A DNA stretch of 64,000 bases from Neobacillus mesonae (GCF_023715155.1 NZ_JAMBNQ010000028.1:1-64000); one strand, 5' to 3'; shown: positions 1 to 9,364, counted from the first letter of the stretch. The notes: generated by a model not told the origin, from the sequence alone. Numbers and translations: made by a program.

Positions 1-20
1 ATTTAGGTTAAACTGTACTT

Positions 21-104
21 GAGTCATTTTATTCCTCTTTTCATTGTTTATCGTGGTTGAAAACAGTGTTGCCAGGAATGAATAAAATGACTCATTTTTT
101 TTTA
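21..104 (+). terminator. Long inverted repeat with T tract, possible terminator
   Basis: A perfect 14-bp inverted repeat (arms 21-34 and 81-94, left arm GAGTCATTTTATTC) encloses a 46-nt loop, and the right arm runs into ten T residues. It could terminate a plus-strand gene lying left of the window. The loop is long for an intrinsic terminator, so a small mobile-element relic is an alternative. Confidence 0.4.
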
Positions 105-118
105 CACAATTATACGGA

Positions 119-801
119 CTTTATCTTTCATCACGCTTATGATGGACAGGTTTCCTTGGTTTGTCGGTCATTTTGTCCTTCATCACACTTATGAACTACA
201 GATTTCCTTGGCTCCCAGGTCATTTTGTCTTTCATCACACTTATGTAAGACAGATTTCCTTGGTTCCCAGGTGATTTTGTCTTTCATCGCACTTATGAAA
301 GACTGGTTTCCTTGGTTGCCAGTCATTTTGTCTTTCATCACGCTTATGATGGACAGGTTTCCTTGGTTTGTCGGTCATTTTGTCCTTCATCACACTTATG
401 AAATACAGATTTCCTTGGCTCCCAGGTCATTTTGTCTTTCATCACACTTATGTAAGACAGATTTCCTTGGCTCGCCGGTCATTTTGTCTTTCATCACGCT
501 TATGATGGACTGGTTTCCTTGGTTCCCAGGTGATTTTGTCTTTCATCACACTTATGTAAGACAGATTTCCTAGTTTGCCGGTCATTTTGTCTTTCATCTT
601 GCTTATGTAAGACAGATTTCCTTGGTTCACTTCAATTTTGTCTTTCATCACACCTATGAAAGACTGGTCTCCTTGGTTCCCAGGTGATTTTGTCTTTCAT
701 CACACTTATGTAAGACAGATTTCCTGAGTTCCACGATGATTTTGTCTTTCATCACGCCAATTAAGGACTGGTCTCCACGGTACCCCGAATATTTTATCTT
801 T
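119..801. repeat. Array A: 13 units of a 52-bp tandem repeat
   Basis: The word CATCAC/CATCGC recurs at 129, 181, 233, 285, 336, 388, 440, 492, 544, 595, 646, 698 and 750, so the spacing is 51-52 bp throughout. Each unit holds a dyad around the loop CACACTT. The dyad is perfect (arms GTCTTTCAT and ATGAAAGAC) in the units at 285 and 646 and keeps 7-8 of 9 pairs in most others. Units 1-3 and 5-7 match closely, so a block of about 207 bp was duplicated. Open frames across the array are by-products of the repeat, because 52 x 3 = 156 allows a frame to cycle without stops. The array lies just past the 3' end of the thioredoxin-like gene. Confidence 0.95.
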
Positions 802-845
802 AATACCCTGCAAGTTTGCCCTCTATCCGTTAATACGAATCTAAC

Positions 846-1406
846 CTATCTTCCAAGTGTAGATATAATACTTTCCGCCACCGTTTGCCAGATGGCTGGA
901 TCGGTTTGGTATCTTTTAGCAAGATTTTTGTACATGGCCAGCTGCTTTTCTTGGAAATCTGCAGCCTCCTTATCCGGTAATGCTGACCTCTCCTTTTCTA
1001 CAAGAGCTTGTATTTCCGGTGCTCTTGGCCCCCACTTGGCGACTTCATTGCCTTCCTGATTTATAAAAACAAAGATTGGAATGGATCTGGCAGTGCCATT
1101 CGTTAAATATTGGTCCATTAATTCAAGATTAGAATCCCTTAGCAGAAATCGAACCTCGATGTCGGCTGCTTCAGCCACGCGAAGTAAAACGGGATTATTT
1201 ACCAGGGCATCCCCGCACCAATCTTCGGACAACACAATTGCCCTTAATTTTTCCGGTCTTAGCCCCTCTAACTTCCTTCGGTCCTCTTCTTTTAATGTAA
1301 AACGCTCATAAATAGAGAGTGTCTCCTCCTTATTCTTTGTCATGGCATTTATGTACTCGTCTGCAGTCATTCCCTTTTGAAACCATTCATTTAATCCCAT
1401 CACCAT
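846..1406 (-). CDS. Thioredoxin-family protein
   Basis: A cytoplasmic protein of about 187 residues with a thioredoxin-like fold. The segment around VLSEDWCGDALVN sits at the position of the thioredoxin active site but has a single cysteine (WCGDA instead of WCGPC). A one-cysteine redox or thiol-binding role is therefore more likely than a classical dithiol reductase. The cis-proline segment ARSIPIFVF is present. Bacillus genomes carry similar uncharacterised thioredoxin-like proteins. The frame is open further upstream, but the ribosome binding site GGAAGGAG lies directly before the cluster ATG-GTG-ATG at 1406-1398. The exact start within that cluster is uncertain. Its 3' end faces repeat array A and no canonical terminator is visible. 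Confidence 0.8.
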   Translation of the reverse strand: MVMGLNEWFQKGMTADEYINAMTKNKEETLSIYERFTLKEEDRRKLEGLRPEKLRAIVLSEDWCGDALVNNPVLLRVAEAADIEVRFLLRDSNLELMDQYLTNGTARSIPIFVFINQEGNEVAKWGPRAPEIQALVEKERSALPDKEAADFQEKQLAMYKNLAKRYQTDPAIWQTVAESIISTLGR

Positions 1407-1626
1407 TTCACTCCTTCCATTTCTTATATCATAATGGTTTCGCCTGATGATTATCAAAGCTGGTGCTTACAGTTTGTCCCAAAAACTATTTCTACAACAT
1501 TTTTCACTATGGTAAAAAAGTAACCTTTTTCCCTAGAAATACATATTACTTATTGATAGAATATAAAATAAGAAGAAAGGTATTATACAAATTATTATTT
1601 GAATTTTGAGAAAAGGGGGAAGTTAT

Positions 1627-3123
1627 TTGTCAGAACAAACTCTACAGCTTGTTTCGATTTTAATTTATATAGCCGGCATGCTCCTTATTGGTTGGTATTC
1701 GTATCATAAAACAAGCAATCTTACAGATTATATGCTTGGAGGACGGTCATTGGGGCCGGCAGTAACTGCCCTAAGTGCCGGGGCGGCTGATATGAGCGGA
1801 TGGCTGTTGATGGGGCTCCCCGGAGCTATATATGTAAGCGGTTTAGCTGAAGGATGGATGGCTATTGGTTTAACAATAGGTGCCTATCTAAACTGGCTGC
1901 TGGTTGCCCCGCGCTTACGTTCCTATACCAAAGTTGCCAATGATTCTATTACTATTCCAAGCTATCTGGAAAATCGTTTTAAAGACAGGTCTAAGTTATT
2001 ACGTATCGTTTCAGGTATTGTTATTCTCCTATTCTTTACCTTTTATGTTTCTTCCGGAATGGTTTCCGGTGCTGTCTTCTTTGAAAGCTCCTTTGGCACA
2101 AGTTATCATACAGGATTACTCATTGTTGCAGGTGTTGTGGTGGCATACACATTATTTGGAGGATTCCTTGCCGTCAGCTACACCGACTTTATTCAAGGCT
2201 TAATGATGTTAATCGCCCTTCTGCTGGTACCCGCAATAGGAATTTTTAAGACGGGAGGACCATCAGAAACATTTGATACCATTCGTGCAATTGATCCTAC
2301 ATTACTGGATATGTTCAAAGGCACAACCTTTATCGGCATTGTTTCAGCTGCTGCTTGGGGGCTTGGTTATTTTGGACAGCCGCATATAATTGTCCGCTTT
2401 ATGGCCATTAAGACTGTAAAAGAAACAAAAAGTGCCCGCCGCATTGGGATGGGCTGGATGATTTTATCCTTAATCGGTACCATTTTTACAGCATTAATCG
2501 GTATTGCATATTTCCATAACAATACAGTTCATACTCTGAATAATCCAGAGGCCGTATTCATTTCACTGAGCCAAATTTTCTTCCATCCACTGTTTGCGGG
2601 ATTTGCTTTAGCCGCAATACTTGCTGCCATCATGAGTACGATTTCATCACAGTTAATCGTAACCTCCAGTGCACTTGTTGAGGATTTATATAAAGTTGTG
2701 ATGAACAAAAATGCCACCGATCGCAGCCTTGTTTTCTTAGGAAGGATGGCCGTGCTAATCGTAGCTATAGTAGCTGCTGCACTTGCCTTTAAGCAGGATA
2801 ATACCATTTTAAGCCTAGTTGCTTATGCGTGGGCAGGCTTTGGAGCTTCCTTCGGGCCGATTATTCTCTTAAGTTTATTCTGGAAAAAAACTACGAACTG
2901 GGGCGCTCTAGCAGGAATGATTGTCGGAGCTGTTACCGTAATCATATGGAAAAACGCCGACCTCGGAAAAGTCTTTTTCGGAGAATCCTTATATGAAATC
3001 ATTCCAGGCTTTATCCTTAACTTGATTGTGGCTTTTCTTATAAGTTTAATTACTTATAAGAAGAATGATGCAATTGAAAAGGAATTTAATGAAAGTATCC
3101 GTTTATTAAAAGAAGAACGCTAA
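1627..3123 (+). CDS. putP: Sodium/proline symporter (PutP/OpuE type)
   Basis: An integral membrane transporter of the sodium:solute symporter family, about 498 residues with some 13 hydrophobic segments. The N-terminal stretch DYMLGGRSLGPAVTALSAGA followed by ADMSGWLLMG is characteristic of proline permeases. It would import proline with Na+ as nutrient or osmoprotectant. In B. subtilis the osmoregulated paralogue opuE also sits beside gatCAB, so a role in osmoprotection is possible. The sequence does not separate PutP from OpuE. I place the start at the TTG at 1627, which has AAAAGGGGGA about 6 nt upstream. A TTG at 1606 lies before that ribosome binding site. The gene converges with gatB and ends in a clear terminator. 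Confidence 0.9.
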   Translation: MSEQTLQLVSILIYIAGMLLIGWYSYHKTSNLTDYMLGGRSLGPAVTALSAGAADMSGWLLMGLPGAIYVSGLAEGWMAIGLTIGAYLNWLLVAPRLRSYTKVANDSITIPSYLENRFKDRSKLLRIVSGIVILLFFTFYVSSGMVSGAVFFESSFGTSYHTGLLIVAGVVVAYTLFGGFLAVSYTDFIQGLMMLIALLLVPAIGIFKTGGPSETFDTIRAIDPTLLDMFKGTTFIGIVSAAAWGLGYFGQPHIIVRFMAIKTVKETKSARRIGMGWMILSLIGTIFTALIGIAYFHNNTVHTLNNPEAVFISLSQIFFHPLFAGFALAAILAAIMSTISSQLIVTSSALVEDLYKVVMNKNATDRSLVFLGRMAVLIVAIVAAALAFKQDNTILSLVAYAWAGFGASFGPIILLSLFWKKTTNWGALAGMIVGAVTVIIWKNADLGKVFFGESLYEIIPGFILNLIVAFLISLITYKKNDAIEKEFNESIRLLKEER

Positions 3124-3130
3124 TGAAGCA

Positions 3131-3171
3131 ATACCCGAACAGGACTAATCAGCCTGTCCGGGTATTTTTTT
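3131..3171 (+). terminator. Intrinsic terminator of putP
   Basis: Arms ATACCCG-ACAGG and CCTGT-CGGGTAT form a stem 7 nt after the putP stop codon, followed directly by seven T residues. Confidence 0.9.
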
Positions 3172-3250
3172 ACAAAAATTACGATAATTTCTCAAGTTGA
3201 TTACGGATTTTCTGCTTTTTCGACAAAAACTCCCCCTAACATCATTTATC

Positions 3251-3672
3251 CAAACGTTTGATTAAAACAACTCTAAATATGAATCTCTCAATGATTTGTT
3301 CATTTTATACAGATGTAAACTGTCGATTTCAGGCGGTGAACTGACAATATAACCTCTATAACCCCATTTTTCAACAGCAGCAATGTTATGCAAACGTTTA
3401 TTTAACCAGCTGTTTTTCCCCTCTACATTAAGCTTTTGAACACAAAACTGTATCGAGGATTGTCACAATTTGAATTTCAATTAAACGTTTGATTAAATCA
3501 ACAAGAAAGCTTGTCCTTCTCAGGTTTTAGTAATGAATTACTGCAGAACTTTGTCGTCATATGCTCTAAATTATTTTAATCATTTTAAAAACTTGTAGAA
3601 TGACAGCCTTCTATGGGATATCCCCCATCCTTCGACAAGTTATCTTATATTCCCTTATCAAACAAACGTTTA
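3251..3672. promoter_or_regulatory. Four copies of an AAACGTTT palindrome
   Basis: The 8-bp palindrome AAACGTTT occurs at 3252, 3392, 3483 and 3664. Flanks are similar, e.g. CAAACGTTTGATTAA at 3251, TTAAACGTTTGATTAA at 3481 and CAAACGTTTAATTGA at 3663. This looks like an operator for a dimeric repressor. Palindromes of this kind are bound by some TetR- and LacI-family regulators. No regulator or obvious target promoter is adjacent, so function is unknown. One copy lies inside the possible coding remnant at 3262-3462. Confidence 0.45.
3262..3462 (-). pseudogene. Possible coding remnant (67 codons, no start)
   Basis: On the minus strand a 66-residue frame with protein-like composition runs from 3462 to a stop at 3262 (e.g. 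HNIAAVEKWGYRGYIVSS). It lacks a plausible start codon and ribosome binding site and is preceded in frame by TGA. I do not recognise the family. It may be the C-terminal remnant of a lost gene in the 550-bp gap between putP and gatB, or a chance frame. Confidence 0.3.
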
Positions 3673-3730
3673 ATTGAAAACATAACAATCCCCTGCTGTT
3701 AAAGGAACTTTACCCAGGAAATAATGAAAA

Positions 3731-3793
3731 GGATGTCGAAAACTGATTCGACATCCTCAAAAAAAAAGCTGGCAGAAACATCATTCTGCCAGC
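3731..3793 (-). terminator. Tandem terminators of gatCAB
   Basis: Read on the minus strand, the gatB 3' flank first forms GCTGGCAGA/TCTGCCAGC (3768-3793) followed by nine T residues. It then forms GGATGTCGAA/TTCGACATCC (3731-3756) followed by TTTTC. On the plus strand the second hairpin is followed by an A tract, so termination is mainly in the gat direction. Confidence 0.85.
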
Positions 3794-3801
3794 AACTCGT
3801 A

Positions 3802-5229
3802 TTACCTTTTTTGTAATTCTTGCTGTAATAATTTGTTAACTACTTGCGGATTAGCTTTACCCTTTGTGGCCTTCATGACTTGTCCAACAAGAGAACCGGC
3901 TGCTTTCGCTTTACCGCCTTTGAAGTCCTCTACCGATTTCGGGTTCGCATCAAGAACCTCGGAAATAATTTTAAGAAGCGTGCTTTCATCGGAAATTTGC
4001 ACAAGTCCTTTTTCTTTTACAATCGTCTCGGCATCGCCGCCGTTTTCAATTAATTCTTTAAACACTGTCTTAGCAATCTTCGAAGAAATGGTGCCATTCT
4101 CAATCAATTTGATCATGCTGGCAAGGCCTTCCGGTGTTAAGGCAACCTGATTCAATTCTTTTCCTTCTGCATTTAAATAACCCGAAACTTCACCCATAAT
4201 CCAGTTGGATGCCTGTTTTGCATCAGCCCCCGCCTTAACAGCAGCTTCGAAGAAATCAGCCGTTTCTTTTGTCACTGTCAATACTTTGGCATCGTAAGCC
4301 GGCAGTCCCAGCTCTTCCACATAACGTTTTTGGCGTTCATCCGGCAGCTCAGGAATCTCGGAACGGATTCGAGCCTTCCAGTCCTCGTCAATATAAAGTT
4401 CAAGCAAATCTGGTTCAGGGAAGTAACGATAATCATCTGATCCTTCCTTCACCCTCATTAGAATGGTTGAACCTGTAGCCTCATCAAAGCGGCGTGTCTC
4501 CTGCTCAATTTTGCCTCCTGAAGAGACAACCTCTCTTTGACGTTTCTCTTCATATTCGAGGCCTTTTCGAACAAAATTGAACGAATTTAGGTTCTTTAAT
4601 TCGGTTTTTGTCCCAAACTCTTTTTGTCCCACAGGACGAATGGAAATATTCGCATCACAACGGAGTGAGCCTTCCTCCATCTTACAGTCAGATACACCCG
4701 TATATTGAACAATCGACTTTAATTTTTCCAAATAAGCATAAGCTTCGTTTGGTGTCCGGATGTCTGGCTCAGATACGATCTCAATTAGCGGTGTTCCCTG
4801 GCGGTTAATATCCACCAATGAATACCCCTTTTCATGGTTCAACTTACCTGCATCTTCTTCTAAATGAATACGGGTAATGCCGATTTTTTTCGTGTAGCCA
4901 TCTACCTCGATTTCAATCCAGCCATGTTCGCCGATTGGCTGATCAAATTGAGAGATTTGATATGCCTTCGGATTATCCGGGTAAAAATAGTTTTTACGGT
5001 CAAATTTCGTATGTGTCGCAATTTCGCAGTTTAATGCCATTGCGGCCTTCATGCCAAAGTCAACCACTTTCCTATTTAAAACTGGAAGTACTCCTGGATA
5101 TCCTAGATCAATGACACTTGTATTCGTATTTGGTTCAGCACCGAAATGGTTCGGGCTGGATGAGAAAATTTTTGAGTCGGTTTTTAATTCTACGTGGACT
5201 TCAAGTCCGATTACTGTTTCAAATTCCAT
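3802..5229 (-). CDS. gatB: Glutamyl/aspartyl-tRNA amidotransferase subunit B
   Basis: Subunit B of the GatCAB amidotransferase. This subunit binds misacylated Glu-tRNA(Gln) (and Asp-tRNA(Asn) where needed), phosphorylates the acyl group with ATP and receives ammonia from GatA. At 475 residues it is full length for the family. The N-terminal kinase-like core begins [16 protein letters not shown]. The tail [20 protein letters not shown] belongs to the YqeY-like tRNA-binding domain. It starts 13 nt after the gatA stop as the third gene of gatC-gatA-gatB. Gram-positive bacteria without glutaminyl-tRNA synthetase need this complex for Gln-tRNA synthesis. It converges with putP. Confidence 0.98.
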   Translation of the reverse strand: MEFETVIGLEVHVELKTDSKIFSSSPNHFGAEPNTNTSVIDLGYPGVLPVLNRKVVDFGMKAAMALNCEIATHTKFDRKNYFYPDNPKAYQISQFDQPIGEHGWIEIEVDGYTKKIGITRIHLEEDAGKLNHEKGYSLVDINRQGTPLIEIVSEPDIRTPNEAYAYLEKLKSIVQYTGVSDCKMEEGSLRCDANISIRPVGQKEFGTKTELKNLNSFNFVRKGLEYEEKRQREVVSSGGKIEQETRRFDEATGSTILMRVKEGSDDYRYFPEPDLLELYIDEDWKARIRSEIPELPDERQKRYVEELGLPAYDAKVLTVTKETADFFEAAVKAGADAKQASNWIMGEVSGYLNAEGKELNQVALTPEGLASMIKLIENGTISSKIAKTVFKELIENGGDAETIVKEKGLVQISDESTLLKIISEVLDANPKSVEDFKGGKAKAAGSLVGQVMKATKGKANPQVVNKLLQQELQKR

Positions 5230-5242
5230 TATGTTTCACCCC

Positions 5243-6700
5243 CTACAATTGCGGCTTCTGATTATGGTAGTCTGTTGCCTGTTCAAACGCATGTGCGACG
5301 CGGTAAATGGTCGCTTCATCAAAATGCTTGCCGATAATCTGCAAGCCCAGCGGAAGCCCGCTATCAAAACCACATGGAACAGAAATCCCTGGTACACCGG
5401 CAAGGTTTACTGGAATAGTTAAAATATCATTCGCATACATTGTCATTGGATCATCAATGTTCTCGCCAATTTTGAATGCTGGAGTCGGCGTGGTTGGCCC
5501 GACAATCACATCATATTTTTCAAATACGTTTTCAAAATCTTGTTTAATCAAAGTCCGGACTTTTTGTGCCTTTTTATAATAGGCATCATAATAACCTGAA
5601 CTTAAGGCAAATGTTCCAAGCATAATGCGGCGCTTAACTTCATCGCCAAAGCCTTCTGCTCTCGTATTTTTATATAAATCTAATAAGTTGTCAGCATTGG
5701 GTGTTCTGTATCCGTAACGTACGCCATCAAAACGTGCAAGGTTTGCTGACGCTTCTGATGAGGATAGCAGGTAATAAGCAGCGAGCGCATATTTTGAGTG
5801 CGGCAGTGATACCTCTTCCCAAACAGCACCAAGGCCTTCCAGCACCTTTAATGCATCTAGTACTGACTGGCGGACGGATTCGCTGACACCTTCCCCAAGA
5901 TATTCCTTTGGTACAGCAATTTTTAAACCCTTTACATCACCTGTTAAGCTGCCCGGGAAATTAGGTACATCCACATTGGCTGAAGTTGAGTCCATTGGGT
6001 CTAGACCGGAAATAGCCTGCAGCAGATAAGCATTATCTTCAACAGTTCTCGTAATTGGTCCGATTTGGTCAAGAGATGATGCAAATGCTACAAGACCAAA
6101 ACGAGAAACGCGGCCATATGTTGGTTTCAAGCCGACAACACCACAAAAAGCAGCTGGCTGACGAATGGAACCTCCTGTATCGGAACCAAGTGAAAATAAG
6201 ACTTCCCCTGCGGCAACAGATGCGGCTGAACCGCCTGAGGATCCGCCTGGCACCCTGTCCAAATTCCATGGGTTATGTGTCTTTTTGAAACCAGAATTTT
6301 CATTGGATGATCCCATCGCAAACTCGTCCATATTTAATTTACCGATGGTCACTGTTTCTGCCTGGTTCAGCTTTTGTACAACAGCAGCATCGTAAATTGG
6401 ATCAAAGTTTTCAAGAATTTTGCTGGCGCAAGTTGTCCTTAAATCCTTTGTGACAATATTGTCCTTCACACCGATAGGCATGCCAAACAGCAGCCCTTTC
6501 GCCGCATCGGTGCTTATTTTTTCATCAAGGGCTTTTGCTGTCTGCCGTGCCCGTTCTTCATCTAAAGTTAAAAATGCCTGTACCTTGCTCTCTACTTCTG
6601 TAATTCGTTTATACGATTCGTCTACAAGGTCAGATACTTTTAGCTCTTTTTTATGTAAAAGCTCATGAAGATCTGATACTTTATGATCAAATAAACTCAC
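5243..6700 (-). CDS. gatA: Glutamyl/aspartyl-tRNA amidotransferase subunit A
   Basis: The glutaminase subunit of GatCAB. It hydrolyses glutamine and channels ammonia to GatB. It is an amidase-signature protein of 485 residues, the usual length. The Ser-cisSer-Lys triad is visible: Lys79 in MPIGVKDN, Ser154 in [10 protein letters not shown] and Ser178 in [10 protein letters not shown]. It is preceded by gatC with an 11-nt gap and followed by gatB with a 13-nt gap, consistent with translational coupling and equimolar subunit synthesis. Confidence 0.98.
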   Translation of the reverse strand: MSLFDHKVSDLHELLHKKELKVSDLVDESYKRITEVESKVQAFLTLDEERARQTAKALDEKISTDAAKGLLFGMPIGVKDNIVTKDLRTTCASKILENFDPIYDAAVVQKLNQAETVTIGKLNMDEFAMGSSNENSGFKKTHNPWNLDRVPGGSSGGSAASVAAGEVLFSLGSDTGGSIRQPAAFCGVVGLKPTYGRVSRFGLVAFASSLDQIGPITRTVEDNAYLLQAISGLDPMDSTSANVDVPNFPGSLTGDVKGLKIAVPKEYLGEGVSESVRQSVLDALKVLEGLGAVWEEVSLPHSKYALAAYYLLSSSEASANLARFDGVRYGYRTPNADNLLDLYKNTRAEGFGDEVKRRIMLGTFALSSGYYDAYYKKAQKVRTLIKQDFENVFEKYDVIVGPTTPTPAFKIGENIDDPMTMYANDILTIPVNLAGVPGISVPCGFDSGLPLGLQIIGKHFDEATIYRVAHAFEQATDYHNQKPQL

Positions 6701-6711
6701 ACTATTTCCCC

Positions 6712-7005
6712 CTACTCTGCTAAAATCGACGGTACTTTAAATTGTCCGTTCTTATGCTCTGGTGCATTCTTAAGTACAACTTCCTGCGGTAATCCCGGTT
6801 TTGGAATATCCTCACGCAAGACATTTTTCATATCAAGCACATGGTATGTAGGTTTAACATTTTCGGTATCTAGTTCATTTAGCTGTTCTGCAAACGTAAT
6901 AATTTTATCAAGCTGCTTCGTAAATGTTTCAGCCTCTTCTTCTGTTATGGCAAGCCTTGCTAAATTGGCCACATGTTTTACCTGCTCTATTGAAATACGT
7001 GACAT
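6712..7005 (-). CDS. gatC: Glutamyl/aspartyl-tRNA amidotransferase subunit C
   Basis: Small 97-residue subunit that wraps around the GatA-GatB interface and is needed for assembly of the complex. It starts [20 protein letters not shown] and contains the family segment [19 protein letters not shown]. It is the promoter-proximal gene of gatCAB. The ribosome binding site GGAGGG precedes the ATG at 7005, and a sigma-A-like promoter lies about 35 bp further upstream. Confidence 0.97.
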   Translation of the reverse strand: MSRISIEQVKHVANLARLAITEEEAETFTKQLDKIITFAEQLNELDTENVKPTYHVLDMKNVLREDIPKPGLPQEVVLKNAPEHKNGQFKVPSILAE

Positions 7006-7039
7006 TACGGTCCCTCCGTTCCATTGATATTTTACTTTG

Positions 7040-7069
7040 ATAATACCAAACTTTTTCGCTTTACCGCAA
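7040..7069 (-). promoter_or_regulatory. Sigma-A promoter of gatCAB
   Basis: On the minus strand a -35 TTGCGG (7064-7069) and a -10 TATTAT (7040-7045) are separated by 18 bp, about 35 bp before the gatC start. Confidence 0.6.
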
Positions 7070-7183
7070 TGATTCCTTCTTCAGTATGGACAAGTTCGTG
7101 ATGTTTTAATTGAAGGTCAGTCCTTTTGAAAAAAACAATAGGAAATTAGAGAAAATATGGATGAATATGTAAGCGATAAGTTT

Positions 7184-7213
7184 TTGGAACCAGCCTGCTA
7201 ACAATGGTAAAAT
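7184..7213 (+). promoter_or_regulatory. Possible promoter of the OsmC-family gene
   Basis: TTGGAA (7184-7189) and TAAAAT (7208-7213) are spaced by 18 bp, upstream of the start at 7282 and divergent from the gat promoter. The match to sigma-A consensus is moderate. Confidence 0.4.
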
Positions 7214-7281
7214 AAAAGCCGAATCAGTACGAATATAAAAATCTATTATATGAAGATATCAAAGAGTAAGGAGAACCTAAA

Positions 7282-7734
7282 ATGGCAGAACATATTTTTC
7301 ATTTAAAAGCTAACTGGCCAGGCCTAAGGAACGATGTTGGTGAAATTGAAGCTGGAAATTTAAAAACAAAGATCTCCATCCCGCCGGAAATGGACGGACC
7401 TGGTGCCGGCACCAACCCAGACGAGATGCTGCTAGGGGCTGCTGCTACCTGTTATATCATCACACTTGCCGCAATGATGGAGCGCAGCAACCTTGAGAAA
7501 GAGAGCTTAACCATGGAATCAGATGCGGTAGTTGATGTGACCAACGGAGTGTTTACGTATAAAAAAATTACTCACCGGCCGCATATCATTTTAAAGGCAA
7601 ATGCCGCTGAAAAGGATATTAAAATGGCGCAGCGTCTTGCTAAAAAGGCAGAAACCTCTTGTATGATCAGCAGGGCTGTTCAAGGAAACGTGGAAATTGA
7701 ATTGCAGGCAAAAGTAGAAACAGCCGTTAACTAG
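7282..7734 (+). CDS. OsmC/Ohr-family peroxiredoxin-like protein
   Basis: A 150-residue cytoplasmic protein of the OsmC superfamily, whose members reduce organic hydroperoxides with a pair of cysteines. Both expected cysteines are present: one in GAAATCYIITLAAMME (after the typical PDEMLLGA lead) and one in AKKAETSCMISRAVQGNVEIEL. The pattern resembles the YmaD-like branch rather than OhrA. The ribosome binding site AAGGAG lies 9 nt before the ATG. The lysozyme-like gene starts 14 nt downstream, so the two may be co-transcribed. Divergent from gatC. Confidence 0.88.
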   Translation: MAEHIFHLKANWPGLRNDVGEIEAGNLKTKISIPPEMDGPGAGTNPDEMLLGAAATCYIITLAAMMERSNLEKESLTMESDAVVDVTNGVFTYKKITHRPHIILKANAAEKDIKMAQRLAKKAETSCMISRAVQGNVEIELQAKVETAVN

Positions 7735-7748
7735 TTTAGGAGAATCGC

Positions 7749-8405
7749 ATGAAAAAACGAAAAAAGAAAAAATTTAAAACGTTTTTCGGTCTGTTTATCC
7801 TTTTCTGTGCCTTAGCAGCGATTCAAAATTACTTCCAGCACAAAACTCAGGAACCGCCGGTAATAGTTGACCCTTTTATGAAGGTAAAGGAATATCGGCC
7901 CCTGCTTGAAAGTGAGTTAGGAAAGTACAATCTTGAACAATACACGGATGTTCTGCTTGCATTAATGCAGCAAGAAAGCCGCGGACAGGGCGGCGATCCG
8001 ATGCAGGCCTCCGAATCAGCGGGCCTGGCACGGAATACGATAAAGGACCCCAAGCAAAGTATTCAAGCAGGGGTAAAGCATTTTAAAGGTGTTCTATCTT
8101 ATGGTAATCAGCAAAAGGTAGATTTCCCCACCATTATTCAGGCCTACAATATGGGCAGCGGGTATATCACCTTTGTTGCACAGCACGGCGGGAAGCACAG
8201 CGAGGAGCTGGCAAAACAATTTTCACGGATACAGGCAAAAAAGGAGCCAGATCTATATAATTGCAATGGCGATAAAAGCAATTTCCGCTATCCCTATTGC
8301 TATGGAGATTTTACCTACAGCACGAAGGTGTTGAAAAATATGCATTTGCTGGTAGACAGCATTCAGGTTAATGGGGATGACAAAAATAAAACCAGTGAGT
8401 TTTGA
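7749..8405 (+). CDS. Lysozyme-like cell-wall hydrolase
   Basis: A 218-residue exported protein. A lysine-rich N-terminus (MKKRKKKKFKTFF) precedes one hydrophobic segment (residues about 13-27) acting as signal or membrane anchor. The catalytic region is of the lysozyme-like (goose lysozyme/SLT) type also found in Bacillus CwlT. ALMQQESRGQGGDPMQASES contains the probable catalytic Glu, and IIQAYNMGSGYI is the conserved downstream motif. Two cysteine-containing segments near the C-terminus (YNCNG, YPYCYG) may form a disulfide. It probably cleaves peptidoglycan glycan strands outside the membrane. The ribosome binding site AGGAG precedes the ATG, and a terminator overlaps the stop. Confidence 0.88.
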   Translation: MKKRKKKKFKTFFGLFILFCALAAIQNYFQHKTQEPPVIVDPFMKVKEYRPLLESELGKYNLEQYTDVLLALMQQESRGQGGDPMQASESAGLARNTIKDPKQSIQAGVKHFKGVLSYGNQQKVDFPTIIQAYNMGSGYITFVAQHGGKHSEELAKQFSRIQAKKEPDLYNCNGDKSNFRYPYCYGDFTYSTKVLKNMHLLVDSIQVNGDDKNKTSEF

Positions 8406-8446
8406 AAACAGCCACGGCAGCTATTTCGGCCGCTGACTGTTTTTTT
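8405..8446 (+). terminator. Terminator of the lysozyme-like gene
   Basis: An imperfect stem with AACAG...CTGTT outer arms and CGGC/GCCG inner pairs is followed by a run of seven T residues directly after the stop codon. Confidence 0.7.
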
Positions 8447-8500
8447 GTATGGTTTCTTTCATTGAAAAGATTCGGCCTTGGGGAGGTCGACGGGGACCAA

Positions 8501-8712
8501 GTTACTCTGATGGTTTAAAAGAGTGTTGGCTGGGATTGTAGACCTTCCCTACGTTACTCTGGTGTTGCAATTTATAGCGGCTTAGGGCTCCGTAAACGGC
8601 TCCTGCGTTATTTTAAGGATTTATATTATTGTCCCTTGGGCACGTATATGGGCTTTATGTTACTGTGTTGGTTAGTTATTTTAGCTTTGGTTCGCAGGCG
8701 GCTCCTACTTTA
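8501..8712. repeat. Array B: eroded 52-bp tandem repeat (4 units)
   Basis: The word GTTACTCTG or a variant recurs at 8501, 8553, 8607 and 8659, i.e. spacings of 52, 54 and 52 bp. Two units carry the tail GGCTCCT. Overall identity between units is low, so this looks like a decayed array. It fills the gap between the convergent lysozyme-like and yueI-like genes. Confidence 0.6.
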
Positions 8713-8731
8713 CGCTAAATGGTTTATCATG

Positions 8732-8767
8732 AAAAAAAGCGCACAATTCCAAGCTGGAATCACACGC
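8732..8767 (-). terminator. Terminator of the yueI-like gene
   Basis: On the minus strand GCGTGTGATTCCA pairs with TGGAATTGTGCGC through several G-U wobbles and is followed by TTTTTTTC. The stop codon of the gene lies inside the stem. The wobbles pair only in minus-strand RNA, which fixes the direction. Confidence 0.8.
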
Positions 8768-9194
8768 CTTTACCAAATAATTTTGCAAAAAAGCCTTTTT
8801 TAGAAGCCTGCTGTATTTCCGGTGCCTTCATTGAAATAAAAATTTCATTCTTTTCAATGGCATAATCCATGGCTAACACCAGGCCGATGTTTGTATTCGA
8901 TTCCTTATTTGTAACAATGGTATGCTTAATTTTATATTTAGCTGCCTTTTTTATATACTTTGATAGTTGGTCATAATTCAAATCCCCATTAAGGAAAAGA
9001 TGTGCCTTTGGATATTCCTTCATATACTGCTCAACCTGCGGGTAAATCGTATCCTCCGCTACCTGTGCCTTCTTTAGGGCAACTACAATCCGTTCGCGCA
9101 GGGTCCCCAAATACTTTCGCCGTTCATCCGGCTTCGTTTCCAAGGCTCCATGGATTCCCTGCTGGAGAACCTCCTCAACGCTTGTTTTCTTCAA
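8760..9194 (-). CDS. YueI-like protein (DUF1694 family)
   Basis: About 144 residues, cytoplasmic, similar to the Bacillus YueI/DUF1694 family of unknown function. Typical segments are ERRKYLGTLRERIVVALKKAQV and the middle FLNGDLNYDQLSKYIKKA, suggesting an alpha/beta fold. The frame is open from a GTG at 9209, but only the TTG at 9194 has a ribosome binding site (GTGGAG, 9 nt upstream), so I choose it. It stands alone between two repeat arrays and its terminator overlaps the stop codon. No catalytic motif is evident. Confidence 0.8.
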   Translation of the reverse strand: MKKTSVEEVLQQGIHGALETKPDERRKYLGTLRERIVVALKKAQVAEDTIYPQVEQYMKEYPKAHLFLNGDLNYDQLSKYIKKAAKYKIKHTIVTNKESNTNIGLVLAMDYAIEKNEIFISMKAPEIQQASKKGFFAKLFGKGV

Positions 9195-9364
9195 TCCAAT
9201 CAACTCCACAATAAGAACTACTATTACCTATGATTGGACCCAAAGGAATGTTCCATTATTTAGAAAATTTCGAGGTTATTCTTATGTAAACAGCTTTCAT
9301 ATTTTATTTTCGGTAATGGTAATTTACTTAGATTGACTCAATATGCCCTCTTTTTTTATTTTGG

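Noticed and set aside
139-573. Protein-coding gene of 144 codons in array A
   Set aside because: The frame only reflects the repeat period, has no ribosome binding site and encodes repeated low-complexity peptides.
119-801. CRISPR array
   Set aside because: Both halves of each 52-bp unit are repeated, so there are no unique spacers. No cas genes are nearby. The same holds for arrays C, D and F.
1554-1594. TTGATA...TATTAT as the putP promoter
   Set aside because: The spacing is about 22 bp, too long for sigma-A. I could not fix the putP promoter.
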